From contig NC_079379.1 of the NCBI RefSeq assembly GCF_021018895.1, positions 25,684,842 through 25,748,841 on the forward strand: a stretch of DNA of 64,000 bases, in the 5' to 3' direction. The notes below the pieces were generated by a model. It searched no databases, was not told the DNA's origin, and worked only from the letters and a program-made list of their open reading frames with translations. This document shows positions 49,383 through 60,133 of the stretch, in pieces (the first letter of the stretch is position 1; each line of letters starts with the position of its first letter). This DNA is from Seriola aureovittata (Eukaryota > Chordata > Actinopteri > Carangiformes > Carangidae). Both the position numbers and the translations under genes were made by a program.

Positions 49383-49426
49383 TATTTTTAAGACATACTA
49401 TACTATAACATTTTTATGACATTTTT
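49383..49426 (-). repeat. Inverted segment at the right end of the AT satellite
   Basis: ATACTATACTATAACA followed by TTTTTATGACATTTTTAT is the reverse complement of the array consensus, whereas all preceding copies have the other orientation. Confidence 0.85.
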
Positions 49427-49427
49427 A

Positions 49428-49610
49428 TTTATTTCAATTCAATTTTATCTGTATAGCACCAAATAATAATATACATCATCTCAAGGCACTCTACAGGGTA
49501 AGGTCAGGACATTGCTTTAATATAGAGATAAAAACAGTTCCCACAAAGAGCAAGAGCAAGCATTTGGTGACAGGGGGAGGAAAAACTCCCTTTCAATAGG
49601 AAGACATTAC
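49428..49610. repeat. Dispersed teleost repeat (TATAGCACCAAAT / CTCAAGGCACT type)
   Basis: Contains TTCAATTTTATCTGTATAGC, CATCTCAAGGCACTCTACAG, GAGCAAGCATTTGGTGACAG and GGAGGAAAAACTCCCTTT, landmarks of an interspersed repeat I recognise from many teleost genomes. Family name not assigned. Confidence 0.65.
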
Positions 49611-49830
49611 ATTACATTATTACATCAGTACTCAGTAGTCATTACTATATTATTACATCCGTACTCAGTAGCCATTAATACATAATTACGTCAGTACTCA
49701 GTAGTCAGTACTACATTATTACATCCGTTTTTACTAGTCATTACACCATTATTACATCAGTACTCAGTAGTCCTTAATACATTCTTATATCAGTGTTTAC
49801 TAGTCATTACTTCATTATTACATCAGTTCT
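49605..49830. repeat. Degenerate tandem repeat, ATTATTACATCAGTACTCAGTAGTC units
   Basis: About six diverged copies of a unit of roughly 36 bp containing CATTATTACATCAGT and ACTCAGTAGTC or TTTACTAGTC. Confidence 0.85.
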
Positions 49831-51873
49831 GTTCATTGCGGGTCTGACCACACCCATCTTTAAACGCTTCAATTTGATCTTAACACACATGATTAGAGCA
49901 AGTGATAGAAATACAGATGTATCAACTTTTCCGGGACATATGACACTTAAAACAAGAGACGATGAAATCATGAATGAACCATAATAAAATCATCCACATG
50001 TGAACTAGATCAAACATGTCTCATGATCTTTATACACAATGTCATCAAGCTCCAACAGAAAAAAAAAACAAGCTAGGTAATGAACCTTGAGTTAAGAGTT
50101 GAGTTTATCGAAGCCTGACACAGCAGTTAGTAAAGAGCTCCGCCTATGTTGTCACCGTGGCAACACTAAGCCTTGTCTCACTCAGTCACATCCTAGTGGA
50201 CCCCTGCAGGATGTTTCTGATTTCAGGTCAGATCTGATCAGATTATTTGTCCTTCTGATCTTAAAGGGCCTCAGTTAAAGACCAGAGGGTTTCACACAGA
50301 GCTGCTGGATAAAGAGTCTGAGCCAAATAATTCTTCACTTTGCTGTAGAACATTAGACATGACACACAGAGAATAATGAGGGCTGCTCACACACACGTTC
50401 TCTGGACCGTGAGAAACATGTTCCTCAGCTGCACCATGTTTGTGTGGTTCACAGTGAACTGATCACATGACTGAACGTCTGAACAACAGTCTGTAGGAAA
50501 CACAACTCCTCTTCTTCACCTCTCGCCTCTTTCCTCTCTTTCATTATAATCTGAGTGAAGTATGCCCCCCCCCCTTCCATGGAGACGCTGCTCCACCTAG
50601 ATAGATGGGACTGTGTGAAGAGGAGATGCCCACGAAAACACTGAGACCCCCCCCCCAGCTCCCAATCAGAAAATCTCATTAAAAACCCTGCAAGCTCACA
50701 CGGGCTGGCACTTACAGCCAATCGAGCTGTTTTCATTATTCACTGCATTCCTCTTAGCGCTCTCCAAGGAGATGGGAAAGAAAGGAATCTGCAATGGAAA
50801 GACTTTTAAAAAGGGTTTCCATTCTGCAGACAGACACAGTAAATCAGGAGATGTCAGGTCCACCTTAAAAGTCTGTCTGAGACATTTTCTCTGTTCATCT
50901 GCACAAATGTTTAAAGGTTTCAGGCTGAAAACTGTAAGAGAGAGAGAGGTGTAATGCTTCTAGATTTACACATATTTGTTCCTAAACTTTGACCTGTTGG
51001 TGGCACAATGAAGTTAAGGGATCACCATTGTGATCACTCTGAGGGGACATGATTGTCTGTTCCAAATTGCATGGTAGTCCATCCAATAGTTGTTGAGACA
51101 TTACCCTCTTGAACGTCACTATGCTGGAGGAAATATCAGAGGATCACCACAGTTAATGGATTGGTATTTATATTATATTTCATTATATTATAGTTGAAGA
51201 TTATAGATTGATTGATCACATCGATGAAAACTTATCCATTTAGATACTAACTATACCAAGATGTCAGTACATCTAAATTTTTTTTTTTAATTACAAATGA
51301 CAGCCAGGAAAAAACAATATTTTGTGTTAGCTTTAGCCAAAGCTATCCATCACTAGCTCAGCACCTAGCTCTCACCTGATATGTGTGTCTTGGTTTAGCT
51401 GTTGTAGGGCAGTAATTAAGTATTTCAGGACATGTTGTGGCTCTAAACTAGTGAAAAGAAACTTTTGGCTGAAGTTCATGGTTCAGACCTGGAGAGACTT
51501 GTGGTGAATCAATAAGTTATTTCAGTCCTGGCAGCTCGAACATCCACCAGGTCCAGAACTCTCTGTCCTGGACTCAGCAGCTTCAGAGTGTCTGTCTCCA
51601 GGGGCATCGGGCCAAACGTCTCATTAACAACTGTCTCTGGTTCACCACAGTCCACAGCTGCACAAGCTGCAGAGATGGAGCTGAGGCTGCACTTTGTTCA
51701 ATCCCCTGGAGCTGTCGTCTCCTCGCTCCTCGATGAGAAACTGTCTGGTCCAGAAACAGCAAACAGGTGTTGGACTGAGTCAGCTGTTCACCTGTCTGTC
51801 AGGGAATTAACAGGGAAAGGTCGTCACAGAGAGAATGTGCAAAAACAACCCGCAACAGGAGCACAGAGCCAAG
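49831..51873. other. Intergenic DNA, no gene recognised
   Basis: Unique-looking non-coding DNA with C runs at 50566-50574 and 50647-50656, plus one dispersed repeat listed separately. Open frames of 60-180 codons lack recognisable domains. Confidence 0.5.
50990..51140 (+). repeat. Dispersed teleost repeat (ATCCATCCAATAGTTGTTGAG family)
   Basis: Contains GGGATCACCATTGTGATCA, TCTGAGGGGACATGATTG, TCCAAATTGCATGGTAGTCC and TCCATCCAATAGTTGTTGAG, landmarks of an abundant teleost interspersed repeat. Same family as the copies near 29 kb and 63.2 kb. Confidence 0.6.
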
Positions 51874-51917
51874 CATATATATACACATATATATATATAT
51901 ATATATATATGTATATG

Positions 51918-51970
<53 letters not shown>

Positions 51971-51986
51971 CTATATGTATATATAT

Positions 51987-52017
<31 letters not shown>

Positions 52018-52175
52018 CTATATGTATATATATATATATCTATATGTATATATATATATATATGTATATATATGTATATATGTATATATATGTGTATATA
52101 TATATGTGTATATATATATATACATATATATAGGGGGAGGGAGAGGGAGCGAGAGAGAGAGAGAAAGAGAGAGAG
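51874..52175. repeat. (TA)n/(TATG)n block followed by (GA)n
   Basis: About 260 bp of interrupted TA repeats with regular TG interruptions, then GA-rich sequence at 52133-52175. Open frames through it (Tyr/Ile repeats) are artefacts. Confidence 0.95.
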
Positions 52176-52278
52176 TTGGGGAGTCTATGTCAGTTCCTTG
52201 ATTTACCACAATCATTTCCTCTAAAGTATTTGCAGGCTCTGAAATTACAGCTTTGTAGCTCGGTGGGGTCTTCTCCTC

Positions 52279-52390
52279 TGAACAGAACCTCCTCCTCCTC
52301 TGAACAGAACCTCCTCCTCCTCTGAACAGAACCTCCTCCTCCTCTGAACAGAACCTCCTCCTCCTCTGAACAGAACCTCCTCCTCCTCTG
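52279..52390. repeat. Minisatellite, 22-bp unit, 5 copies
   Basis: Five copies of TGAACAGAACCTCCTCCTCC plus TC, spaced exactly 22 bp apart (52280, 52302 and so on). The last copy is mutated. Confidence 0.95.
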
Positions 52391-53487
52391 AATAGATCTT
52401 AGGGAGAGGAGCAGCCGAGCTTTGCCTCATGGTTCATTAACTGTTCGGGTGGTTTCTTCATTTTCTTCATCTGTTTCCACTGAAGGATTCTGGACAAGTA
52501 GATTCTCAACGTCTGAGTAAAACCCCATTGAAACTCAAAATAACACAGATCTACTTCCTGTTCCTGCTGTGGTTGGTTAAAGTAGAAAAACCACAGTGTA
52601 GAAAAATGAATGGTTACCTCATGGGAGTGTCAGGGGTCAGGGGCTCCTGAGCCACAGCCTCAGTATGAAATGATTGTTTCTTATTTGAAAGTCATAAAAC
52701 ATAAAATAAAGAGACACAAAATGGAGATGAAAAACAAGCAGTAAGAAACACAAAACATCCACAAAGAGACAAAAATGATTCATGACTGACACAAGAGAAA
52801 TAGATCTAAAAACCACAAACTCTGGGGAAATTCAGAACATTTGACCTTTAAAAAGAGTCGCTCGCATATTTAACTCTTAACCGTTTTATAATAATCTGTC
52901 TTTAAGAGAAAATATAATCTTTTTTTTCCAGAAGCTCATTTGTAGCTCCATTGTTAGCATTTAGCTCTCGCTCGGCTGCATGTTTCAGTCACAATCACTC
53001 TGCATTAAATATGAGCAGCTCAGGAATAAGCTAATGACCCTCGGGGCTGAAATGGATTAAGTGTTGTCAGAGACTAAAAAGGTCTTTTACACTCAGACAG
53101 ACTCTGTATAGATTATATATACAGTAGATTAATGTGCCGCGTTCAGGTCTGGGACAGTAATTTATGGCAGCCATTTGAAGTGAGCCAGCAGAGTCTAAAG
53201 GACCAGAGCCGGTCTGCAGAGGGATTAGACTGGAGTCATGTGGATATGTGGGTGTTAATATTTATTTTATTTTCAGTATTTTATCATCTGCTTTTGTCTC
53301 TGAATTCCACTCAAAAACAAAACAGCTGCAGTTTGTTCCACAGTAAAAATATTATACAAAATAAAACTAATTTTAACTCGTTTTGTTCTACAGATCTGAG
53401 TCTTATTAACCATCAAACACCAACAGACTGTCTTTTATTTTAAATTAGCCTTGTGAGACATTTTAAACCAAAGACTTTATACTCACC
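52391..53487. other. Intergenic DNA, no gene recognised
   Basis: AT-rich unique DNA without a supported feature. Confidence 0.5.
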
Positions 53488-53870
53488 TGTGGTGGAGGAA
53501 GTATTGCTTCCATAAATCAAAGTCCTACATTCATAATTTCACTTCACTATAAACACCAAAGTTTTAGCAGCAACATGTTTCTATAGTATTAAAACTGATT
53601 CAATTAAAATGATTTGAAGTTCTAATGAGGCAACAGAAAGTTCCCTGTAACAGAGTTATATTATTATTACTAATTAACGTGTACTCTCACTGTAGCGTTT
53701 CAGCTGGATGAGGTGGAATAATAAGAACTAAATATATGCAGCATATTTCATTAATGTTGCTTGTATAATTGTGATGGTAGAAGTATAAAGTACCACAAAA
53801 TATACAAGTACCTAAAACATGAACTCATGCACAAAACATTTACTTCAGTAACTGTAGTTAGTTACTGCTC
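53488..53870. repeat. Dispersed teleost MITE-like repeat (GTGGTGGAGGAAGTA end)
   Basis: Starts GTGGTGGAGGAAGTATTG, continues with AAAGTCCTACATTCATAAT, a CCCTGTAACAG block, GTAGAAGTATAAAGTACCAC and AAGTACCTAAAACA, and ends with a TAGTTAGTTACT motif. These are landmarks of an abundant teleost element with GTGGTGGAA termini. A second partial copy ends at 59891. Confidence 0.6.
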
Positions 53871-55010
53871 ACAAACACAGAAACATGAGGAGCTGTTACC
53901 TTCAGGCTGGATGCTGTTTTTCTATCAGTGCGATGCTGAAACCTGGTGGTCAAATGGAGGAAGGATGTCAGCAGCTGAAACCTGTCAAGTACAATGACTT
54001 TAAAGAGCTGAGCAGTTTCATGTTGGTTTACAGCGTGAAAAGCAGGATTTCATCCATTATCAACAACAACGTGATTATCCACATGACCACGTCTGAACCA
54101 CATTTATCTGTTTTTCTCCAAGAAATAGAAAAAGCTGCTCATTCTCACATTTGAGAAACAACAAACACTTAATACTCAAAATAGATGCAGATTAATTTAC
54201 TGTAACGATCATAAAAATATCAGCTAGTTAAAATATGGTTATTTCCATGTGTTTATACAGAATGAGGTCAAGAAGGGAACTTTGTGTATATCAAAAAAGA
54301 CTGAACAATCAATCACACGTTCACTACAATGACTTTTCCTCAAACAGAACGGGACAGAGCTCAACATGTTCATGACATTATTTATTTGAAGCTACTGCTC
54401 CTCTGAAGAAAACAAATCACTGCTGATAAAAAGGTGCCAGATTCACAAATGTTATACCTGGAGGGAAACTATATCACATACATATTGGTTAAACCTGGTC
54501 AGCTTTGTCCTGTGACGGACACAAAGCTGCTGTTGAGGCCGGGTCACGAACAGTGGACGCCATGTAGACAGGCACAGGTACAGACAGAGGCACGGGGAGG
54601 GAGGGGCTTCTGTCGCTCAGCTGACTCAACACTTCCTCTGACTCTTCAAGTACGAGTCGATAAAAAGGTAAAACAGAAAAAGTCACATCTCACTCGTTAT
54701 TCGTCTTCTTCCTTGAAGGCATTTTCTTTCTACGAGGCGCACAGATGGTAAAAATAATAATAATTATTATTATAATATCTCCATAATACATAGAGAGGTT
54801 CACTGTTCCAAGAAAAAACTAAATGACAGCATAAACGTCCTTTCATTGCACTTCATTGTGTTTTAAAGAAAATAAAGTTGTCAGTTTCAGGTTTGAGTTC
54901 ATCTTCAGTTGTTGAACTGATGCAAACGAGCTCAGAGTTTAATAGTTATCTGTGAACCTCTGCAAAAATACACAAGGACGTGAACATGGAGAATCAAAAC
55001 ATCTGTTTGT
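53871..55010. other. Intergenic DNA downstream of smim13
   Basis: No coding feature recognised. Part of this stretch may belong to the smim13 3' UTR, whose end is not determined. Confidence 0.4.
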
Positions 55011-55610
55011 CACAGCTCCACAGAGGAGGACACAGCTCCACAGAGAAGGAGACAGCTCCACAGAGGAGGACACAGCTCCACAGAGGAGGACACAGCTCCA
55101 CAGAGGAGGACACAGCTCCACAGAGAAGGACACAGCTCCACAGAGGAGGACACAGCTCCACAGAGGAGGACACAGCTCCACAGAGAAGGACACAGCTCCA
55201 CAGAGGAGGAGACAGCTCCACAGAGGAGGAGACAGCTCCACAGAGGAGGACACAGCTCCACAGAGAAGGACACAGCTCCACAGAGAAGGACACAGCTCCA
55301 CAGAGAAGGAGACAGCTCCACAGAGGAGGAAACAGCTCCACAGAGGAGGACACAGCTCCACAGAGAAGGACACAGCTCCACAGAGGAGGAAACAGCTCCA
55401 CAGAGGAGGACACAGCTCCACAGAGGAGGACACAGCTCCACAGAGAAGGACACAGCTCCACAGAGGAGGAAACAGCTCCACAGAGGAGGACACAGCTCCA
55501 CAGAGGAGGAGACAGCTCCACAGAGAAGGACACAGCTCCACAGAGGAGGACACAGCTCCACAGAGGAGGAGACAGCTCCACAGAGGAGGAGACAGCTCCA
55601 CAGAGATGGA
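55011..55610. repeat. Minisatellite, 20-bp unit CACAGCTCCACAGAGGAGGA
   Basis: Thirty head-to-tail copies of a 20-bp unit, in exact register over 600 bp. Variation is almost confined to two sites: AGAGGAGGA or AGAGAAGGA, and the base before ACAGCTCC (C, G or A). Frames on both strands stay open but encode only repeats. It begins about 320 bases beyond the smim13 stop codon and may lie in that gene's 3' UTR. Confidence 0.97.
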
Positions 55611-55932
55611 GACAGGAAGCAGCTCGGCCGTCCCTGGTGCAGGGTAACCAGAGGACAGTGAGTGACTCAGACTCAGAACTCGTGACTGTACATAATTAAA
55701 CATAATTAAACATATGAACATAAAGAAATGGACAGCAGTGAACATTAATGGCTTTTCCCTTTGAAGCCAGGAGATCTGCCTGGTCAGTTTAAAGTGTCCT
55801 GGTGGGGGTGGGGGGTTGGGGAGGGTCCTTGTGTAGTGTAGTTCACAGGGTCAGTGGGAAATGTCTCTGATGGTCACACAGGACATTTGTAGAGGGCTGA
55901 CGAGGAGCCATGGTGAGACAGGTCAGGATGAA
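55611..55932 (-). other. smim13: Probable proximal smim13 3' UTR
   Basis: Directly follows the smim13 stop codon on the - strand. A G-rich stretch (55803-55825) is the only notable feature. The transcript end was not located. Confidence 0.4.
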
Positions 55933-56126
55933 CTATGAGGAGCTCTCTGGGGGGGCGACTCTTTGGCGTGCGGCGGTCTTGGGCCGATTTCGAGTTGCGG
56001 CGTTCGCTGTACGTTCAGTCTTGGTTTCGGACGGCTGGGTTTCGGCCTGGGGGGTTCCAGTGTCCCCAACAAGTTCACGCAGGAACTTGAACTTGGACAG
56101 GAAGAGCTGCCACACTACGTACCACC
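55933..56126 (-). CDS. smim13: smim13 coding exon 2
   Basis: On the - strand it begins after the acceptor CCCCCTCAG and reads (G)WYVVWQLFLSKFKFLRELVG, then DTG and a polar Thr/Ala/Arg-rich tail ending PPESSS and TAG (55933-55935). The juxtamembrane block WQLFLSKFKFLRELVGDTG is nearly identical to human SMIM13. Joined to exon 1 the protein is 89 residues (human 91). The conserved block follows the single membrane helix and is probably cytosolic. The tail is poorly conserved. Function in the family is unknown. Confidence 0.93.
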
Positions 56127-58070
56127 CTGAGGGGGAAAGGAGGGAAACGGTCAGGCTTCATAAAGGAACTGTTGAAACCAGCTTCATTTATTAGATCCAG
56201 AGACATTCAGAGCTGAGCATGTGTTTACCTGAGAGATAAAACCCACCAACCTTTGAGAAACACAGAAAACACTTACTGCTGATTTCAAGGAATTTCAAAA
56301 ACAGTACAATTTCCAAAATAGTTACTGATTCATTTTCTGTCAATCACCAATTGATCAATCAACTCATCATTGCAGGTCTACACTGCACAGTAATTCATAT
56401 TTTTGATCCAATCCCAAAGTGTAACTGTCTCCTAATCCAAACTAAGACAGTAGCTACAAATGACACATTCTTACTCAACTGGTAAAACTTAAACTAAAAC
56501 AAAACACAATATTTGTCAATATTAATGTTGCTTTTATATTTTCGTACAAAATGAGACAAGGAGATATGTAATTGTACATAATGTCAGCTGCAATGATTAA
56601 CTGATTAGTCAATAGACAGAAAATAAATCAGCAACTATTTTTATTCAGATTTATCGTTTTCCAAACATTTGCTGGTAAAAGCTTCTCAAAAGTGACGATT
56701 AGCTGCTTTTCTTTGTCTTATCTGATTGTAAACTGAATATTTTTGTTTCTTGATCAAATTAAATTAAATTTGAATACATTACCTTGGAATTTGGGAGATT
56801 ATAACATGTTTCACTATATTCTGACATTTTAAAGACAAAGTTATTAACTGATTAATCAAGAAAATAACTGGCAGATTGATAATGAGAATAATCATTAGTT
56901 GCAGCCTAACCCTAACCAGAAGAGTCTTATAGCATTGTACAGAAAACAGCTGCTTTACTAATTGTAATGTGTATAATGTAATTTTAAAGCAATTAGCACC
57001 AACATTTAATATTTAACTGTTTTTCTGGGTACAGGAGCTATTTCGCCCCACGTATTTATTTTTATTTATCTTTCTCTTTGTGGCTTATTGGATTAAATTG
57101 CGTAAAGTATTTATTTTTTCTCATTTATGAAAAGATTAAATGATTAAATAGCGTTATTGTATATATTAGTTTTGTGTTGGTTGTTGTGCATGGTAGGGGT
57201 TGTATTGTGTTTTGTGAGTATGAATGATATGGATATGTATTGATGTATCTGTTGTTACTGAAGTATTGTTTATGAATTTAAGGGGACCCCAGGAAGAGGA
57301 GCCATTGTTATAGCACAGTAACTAATGGGGATCTAACTGAATAAATAAAAAGAATTTCCCTGCTCCACTTGCACCTGATCACCTGGATCAGATGAGTCCA
57401 GGTAAAAGCTGATCAGGTGTAGACAGAGGAGGGAGGGGAACTGAGGCTGAAAACATTTTTCATGACATAACATTTTAAAGTGAAGATACAGCACCTCATA
57501 AAGACTTAATGCAGTTTAGATTCTTATCTATCACAGTATGCCCTTCACTCTGCAGCATTAAACAATGAGCCAAACATGAAGAAGCATCTTCTCAGGTGAG
57601 AGGAACAAGGAGCAAAGTTAAGGGATAAATAAAAACTATCATGACACTGTTTTTAAATAAATCCTCACTTTACTTTTAGTGCCTAAACACTTTGCTCCTG
57701 CAGATTCATCAGTTTGTCTGGACAGAGGATACATGACACATGATGGTGACTAACAGAAACCTTCTCCTCAGGGTCTGAAGATTAGTGACTGTCTGTAGAG
57801 GAGGCACAGAGGAGCAGCCATGATGATCTGACTTCTCATGACTAAAATAGAAACTCTTAACTGAAATCTAAACAGGTCACAGACTGTCAGTCCAGTCTGA
57901 CACGAGGAAACATTAAAGGAGCAGTTCCACATTTAGGAGGAAACTGTTTCTCTCTGAGTCCACCTTCAGTTCATGTCTTTGTTACTGCTGCCTCTTATTA
58001 GCAATCCATGAGTCACAGACAGATTACAGACAGATGAGTCATCGATTAAATGTGTTGTCTCTAAACTCAC
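56127..58070 (-). other. smim13: smim13 intron
   Basis: Donor GTGAGT at 58070 and acceptor CTCAG at 56127 on the - strand. AT-rich. Contains a probable LINE 3'-end fragment near 57275-57352 and no other recognised feature. Confidence 0.85.
57275..57352 (+). repeat. Probable LINE 3'-end fragment
   Basis: GGGGACCCCAGGAAGAGGAG followed by CTAATGGGGATCTAACTGAA and an AATAAATAAA tail resembles the 3' terminus of common teleost LINEs. Family not assigned. Confidence 0.5.
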
Positions 58071-58146
58071 CAAACAGCATGAAGAGCAGCGCACACACCA
58101 GAGTGGCCACAATGACCAGCAGCGTGAGCCCGACACTCTGCCACAT
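58071..58146 (-). CDS. smim13: smim13 coding exon 1 (membrane helix)
   Basis: On the - strand reads MWQSVGLTLLVIVATLVCAL then LFMLF and the first base of a Gly codon, followed by the donor GTGAGT. The start matches human SMIM13 (MWHSVGLTLLV). A is at -3 of the start codon. Residues about 4-32, across the exon junction, form one hydrophobic segment, consistent with a single-pass membrane protein. The exon is 76 bases and ends in phase 1, matching the GG start of exon 2. Its convergent position next to nedd9 agrees with the human gene order, supporting orthology. Confidence 0.93.
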
Positions 58147-58612
58147 CTTAGCTTGACTTCTGACGACAGAGACACCAGCATTAACGGCGGGAGGACGGTG
58201 TTTTTCTGCTTCCCACAGTCACACAGAGAACAGTTTCCCACCCGGCAGCTGAGTTACAGAACCAGCCGAGACCAGGGAGAGAGAAACAAACAGCAGCACA
58301 TCGCAAACTCACACCAGCGTGTCTGCTAGCGTGTAACTAGCTAGTTAGTTAGCTAGCGGGTTGACGACCGGAGCCGCAGTAGTTTCACAGACGGTCCCCT
58401 GTAGCATTAGCTTACGTTAGCTAACGTTAGCCGGTCACAGCAGGTTAAAGTCCTTCTTCTACGAGCTACATCACTGCGACATGTAACAGTTAGCTCTCAC
58501 TGGCGACACAGCACAACACGAACTGGGTTAACACAACAAAGTCAGCGTCATGAAGCCGACTCAGACTGCGACTGCGCAGAGTACAGCTGACTTCTGGGTA
58601 ATGTAGTTGATT
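58147..58612 (-). promoter_or_regulatory. smim13: smim13 5' UTR and promoter
   Basis: Less AT-rich than its surroundings, with several CpG. On the - strand it contains ACTACATTACCCAGAAG at 58592-58608, close to the ZNF143/STAF motif ACTACAnnTCCCAGAAT. Next to it, CTGCGCAGTCGC (about 58569-58580) resembles an NRF1 site. Both are typical of housekeeping vertebrate promoters. The transcription start is not determined. Confidence 0.55.
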
Positions 58613-59659
58613 TCAAATTTCAGCTTTTTTTTCAAATGCTTTATTATTTAAAAACATTTTCCATCTTACCAAAACAAATAAAAACATGGAGTAAAATATG
58701 AACAATACATAAAAATAAAATAAACACAATAAAAGGTATAAATAAAGATCATGAAACAAAAACAATAAAAGTATTTCAAAACAACAGAAGGACAAATTTA
58801 ATCTTGAATTTAGTTTTACCTGGTGCCTCTCTGTTACAGAAATAGTTTGTTGATGCAAACAAATATTTCACATTTCACATCAATAAATAAAAGTCAGAGA
58901 CATTGTTGTTACTATGAAAAACAAAATGTGTTCAGAAAAAGAAATGAGGTCTGCACCAAACCTTCAAAGTAACAGCTGTTAAAACCAAATGATAATGATT
59001 CTATTTCAAATCGGCAAAATGTGCATAAATGAGGAATACCAATATATTTAGCTGTGAAATAATGTTTCTGTTTTCCACTTTATTTTATATTGAAATTCTC
59101 ACATTTCATTTTTTTTCATGTTAAATTTGTTTTCTTCTTCTTTTATCTTTTTTTGTTTTTGAACAAAATGTCATTTCTTCATCAGTCCAGCAGGAGGAGT
59201 CATCATCAAACCTTTGAGTTACATGTTTTCCAATGGCAGCAGAGAGCAGCTCATGATGTCACATTTGCTGCCTTATACTTAGTTTCCATGTTAACAAAGC
59301 TGCTGAGGCATAATGGGAAGGCAGAGGAGTTTGTGACATGACGTAGACTCAGTGTTCACCTCCACCTGTCTGTCACTGTCTGTATCTGTAGAAACAGCGG
59401 GTCCTGGCGTGTTGTATGTATCCTCCCATTTGTCCCAGCCTCAGTATTTGCATATTAAGGTGCAGAGAGAACATGAGTCATGCTGCGAGATGGAATTTAA
59501 AACATGTGCAAGGTGAAGAGTGAGTCCAGCCATGTAACTGAGACACTCTAGGACTCTGTTGTCTCTTCTAGTTTATTGCTCTCATGTCTGATCATGTTGC
59601 TGTGGAACTGTTTGTTCACACATCAACTTCAAAAGTGTCAAAGTTGTGTTTGCAGCGTA

Positions 59660-59891
59660 CAGAAGTATTACAGTTCAGCTGTGTCAGTATAAAAATATGA
59701 ATTTGATTGAATGATCCTTTACAGAGAAGGCCTATTCTATATTACTGGAAAATAATTACTGATATATTAACATGTAAGCAGCATTTTAATGTTACAGCAG
59801 GTTGAGGTGGATTTTATTTATTTATTGCACACTGTAACTCATAGTGATACATCAGTGATATGTGAATAAATGTACTTGGTTTCCACCACTG
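59660..59891. repeat. Partial copy of the MITE-like repeat, ending TTTCCACCACTG
   Basis: TGTAAGCAGCATTTTAATGT, AGGTTGAGGTGGATTTTA-like block and the terminus AATGTACTTGGTTTCCACCACTG match the right half of the element at 53488-53870. Confidence 0.6.
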
Positions 59892-60106
59892 ATAAAATCA
59901 CATGAAATCATAATATATTTTTACATATACACGTACATATAACACATGTTCGTAGCATGTTAAAAGTTCATTGCCTTTTTTGATCAATCAGTTATTACTA
60001 TTTATTAATAATTTTATTTCCTGTTTGACTCTGTTATTTTAAACACTAAACATTTATTTTATCTGATGTTATTTACACTGTGTTGAAATTAAACAGGAAG
60101 ACATTA

Positions 60107-60133
60107 TGTGTGTGTGTGTGTGTGTGTGTGTGT
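60107..60133. repeat. (TG)n microsatellite
   Basis: About 13 TG units. Confidence 0.95.

Larger units (their letters stand above)
41030..49426. repeat. AT-rich satellite, 37-bp monomer with higher-order repeats
   Basis: About 8.4 kb built from phrases such as CATAAAAATGTCATAAAAAT and ATCATAGTATAGTATGC. A 37-bp monomer is visible where ATCATAGTAT recurs at 42001, 42038 and 42075; longer 63-bp units carry an extra 26-bp segment. Between 42601 and 44100 the array repeats with an exact 540-bp period. Another marker block (GTCAAGTGTAGTAAGTCATG) recurs at 42361, 44287, 45244 and 45587. It lies in the intergenic space between the convergent genes nedd9 and smim13. The few open frames within are artefacts. 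Confidence 0.95.

Noticed and set aside
54939..55745. Two + and three - strand frames of 180-270 codons
   Set aside because: All derive from the 20-bp minisatellite; no conserved domain.
57966..58241. 91-codon - strand frame over smim13 exon 1
   Set aside because: It is in a different frame from the conserved smim13 peptide and runs through the intron donor.
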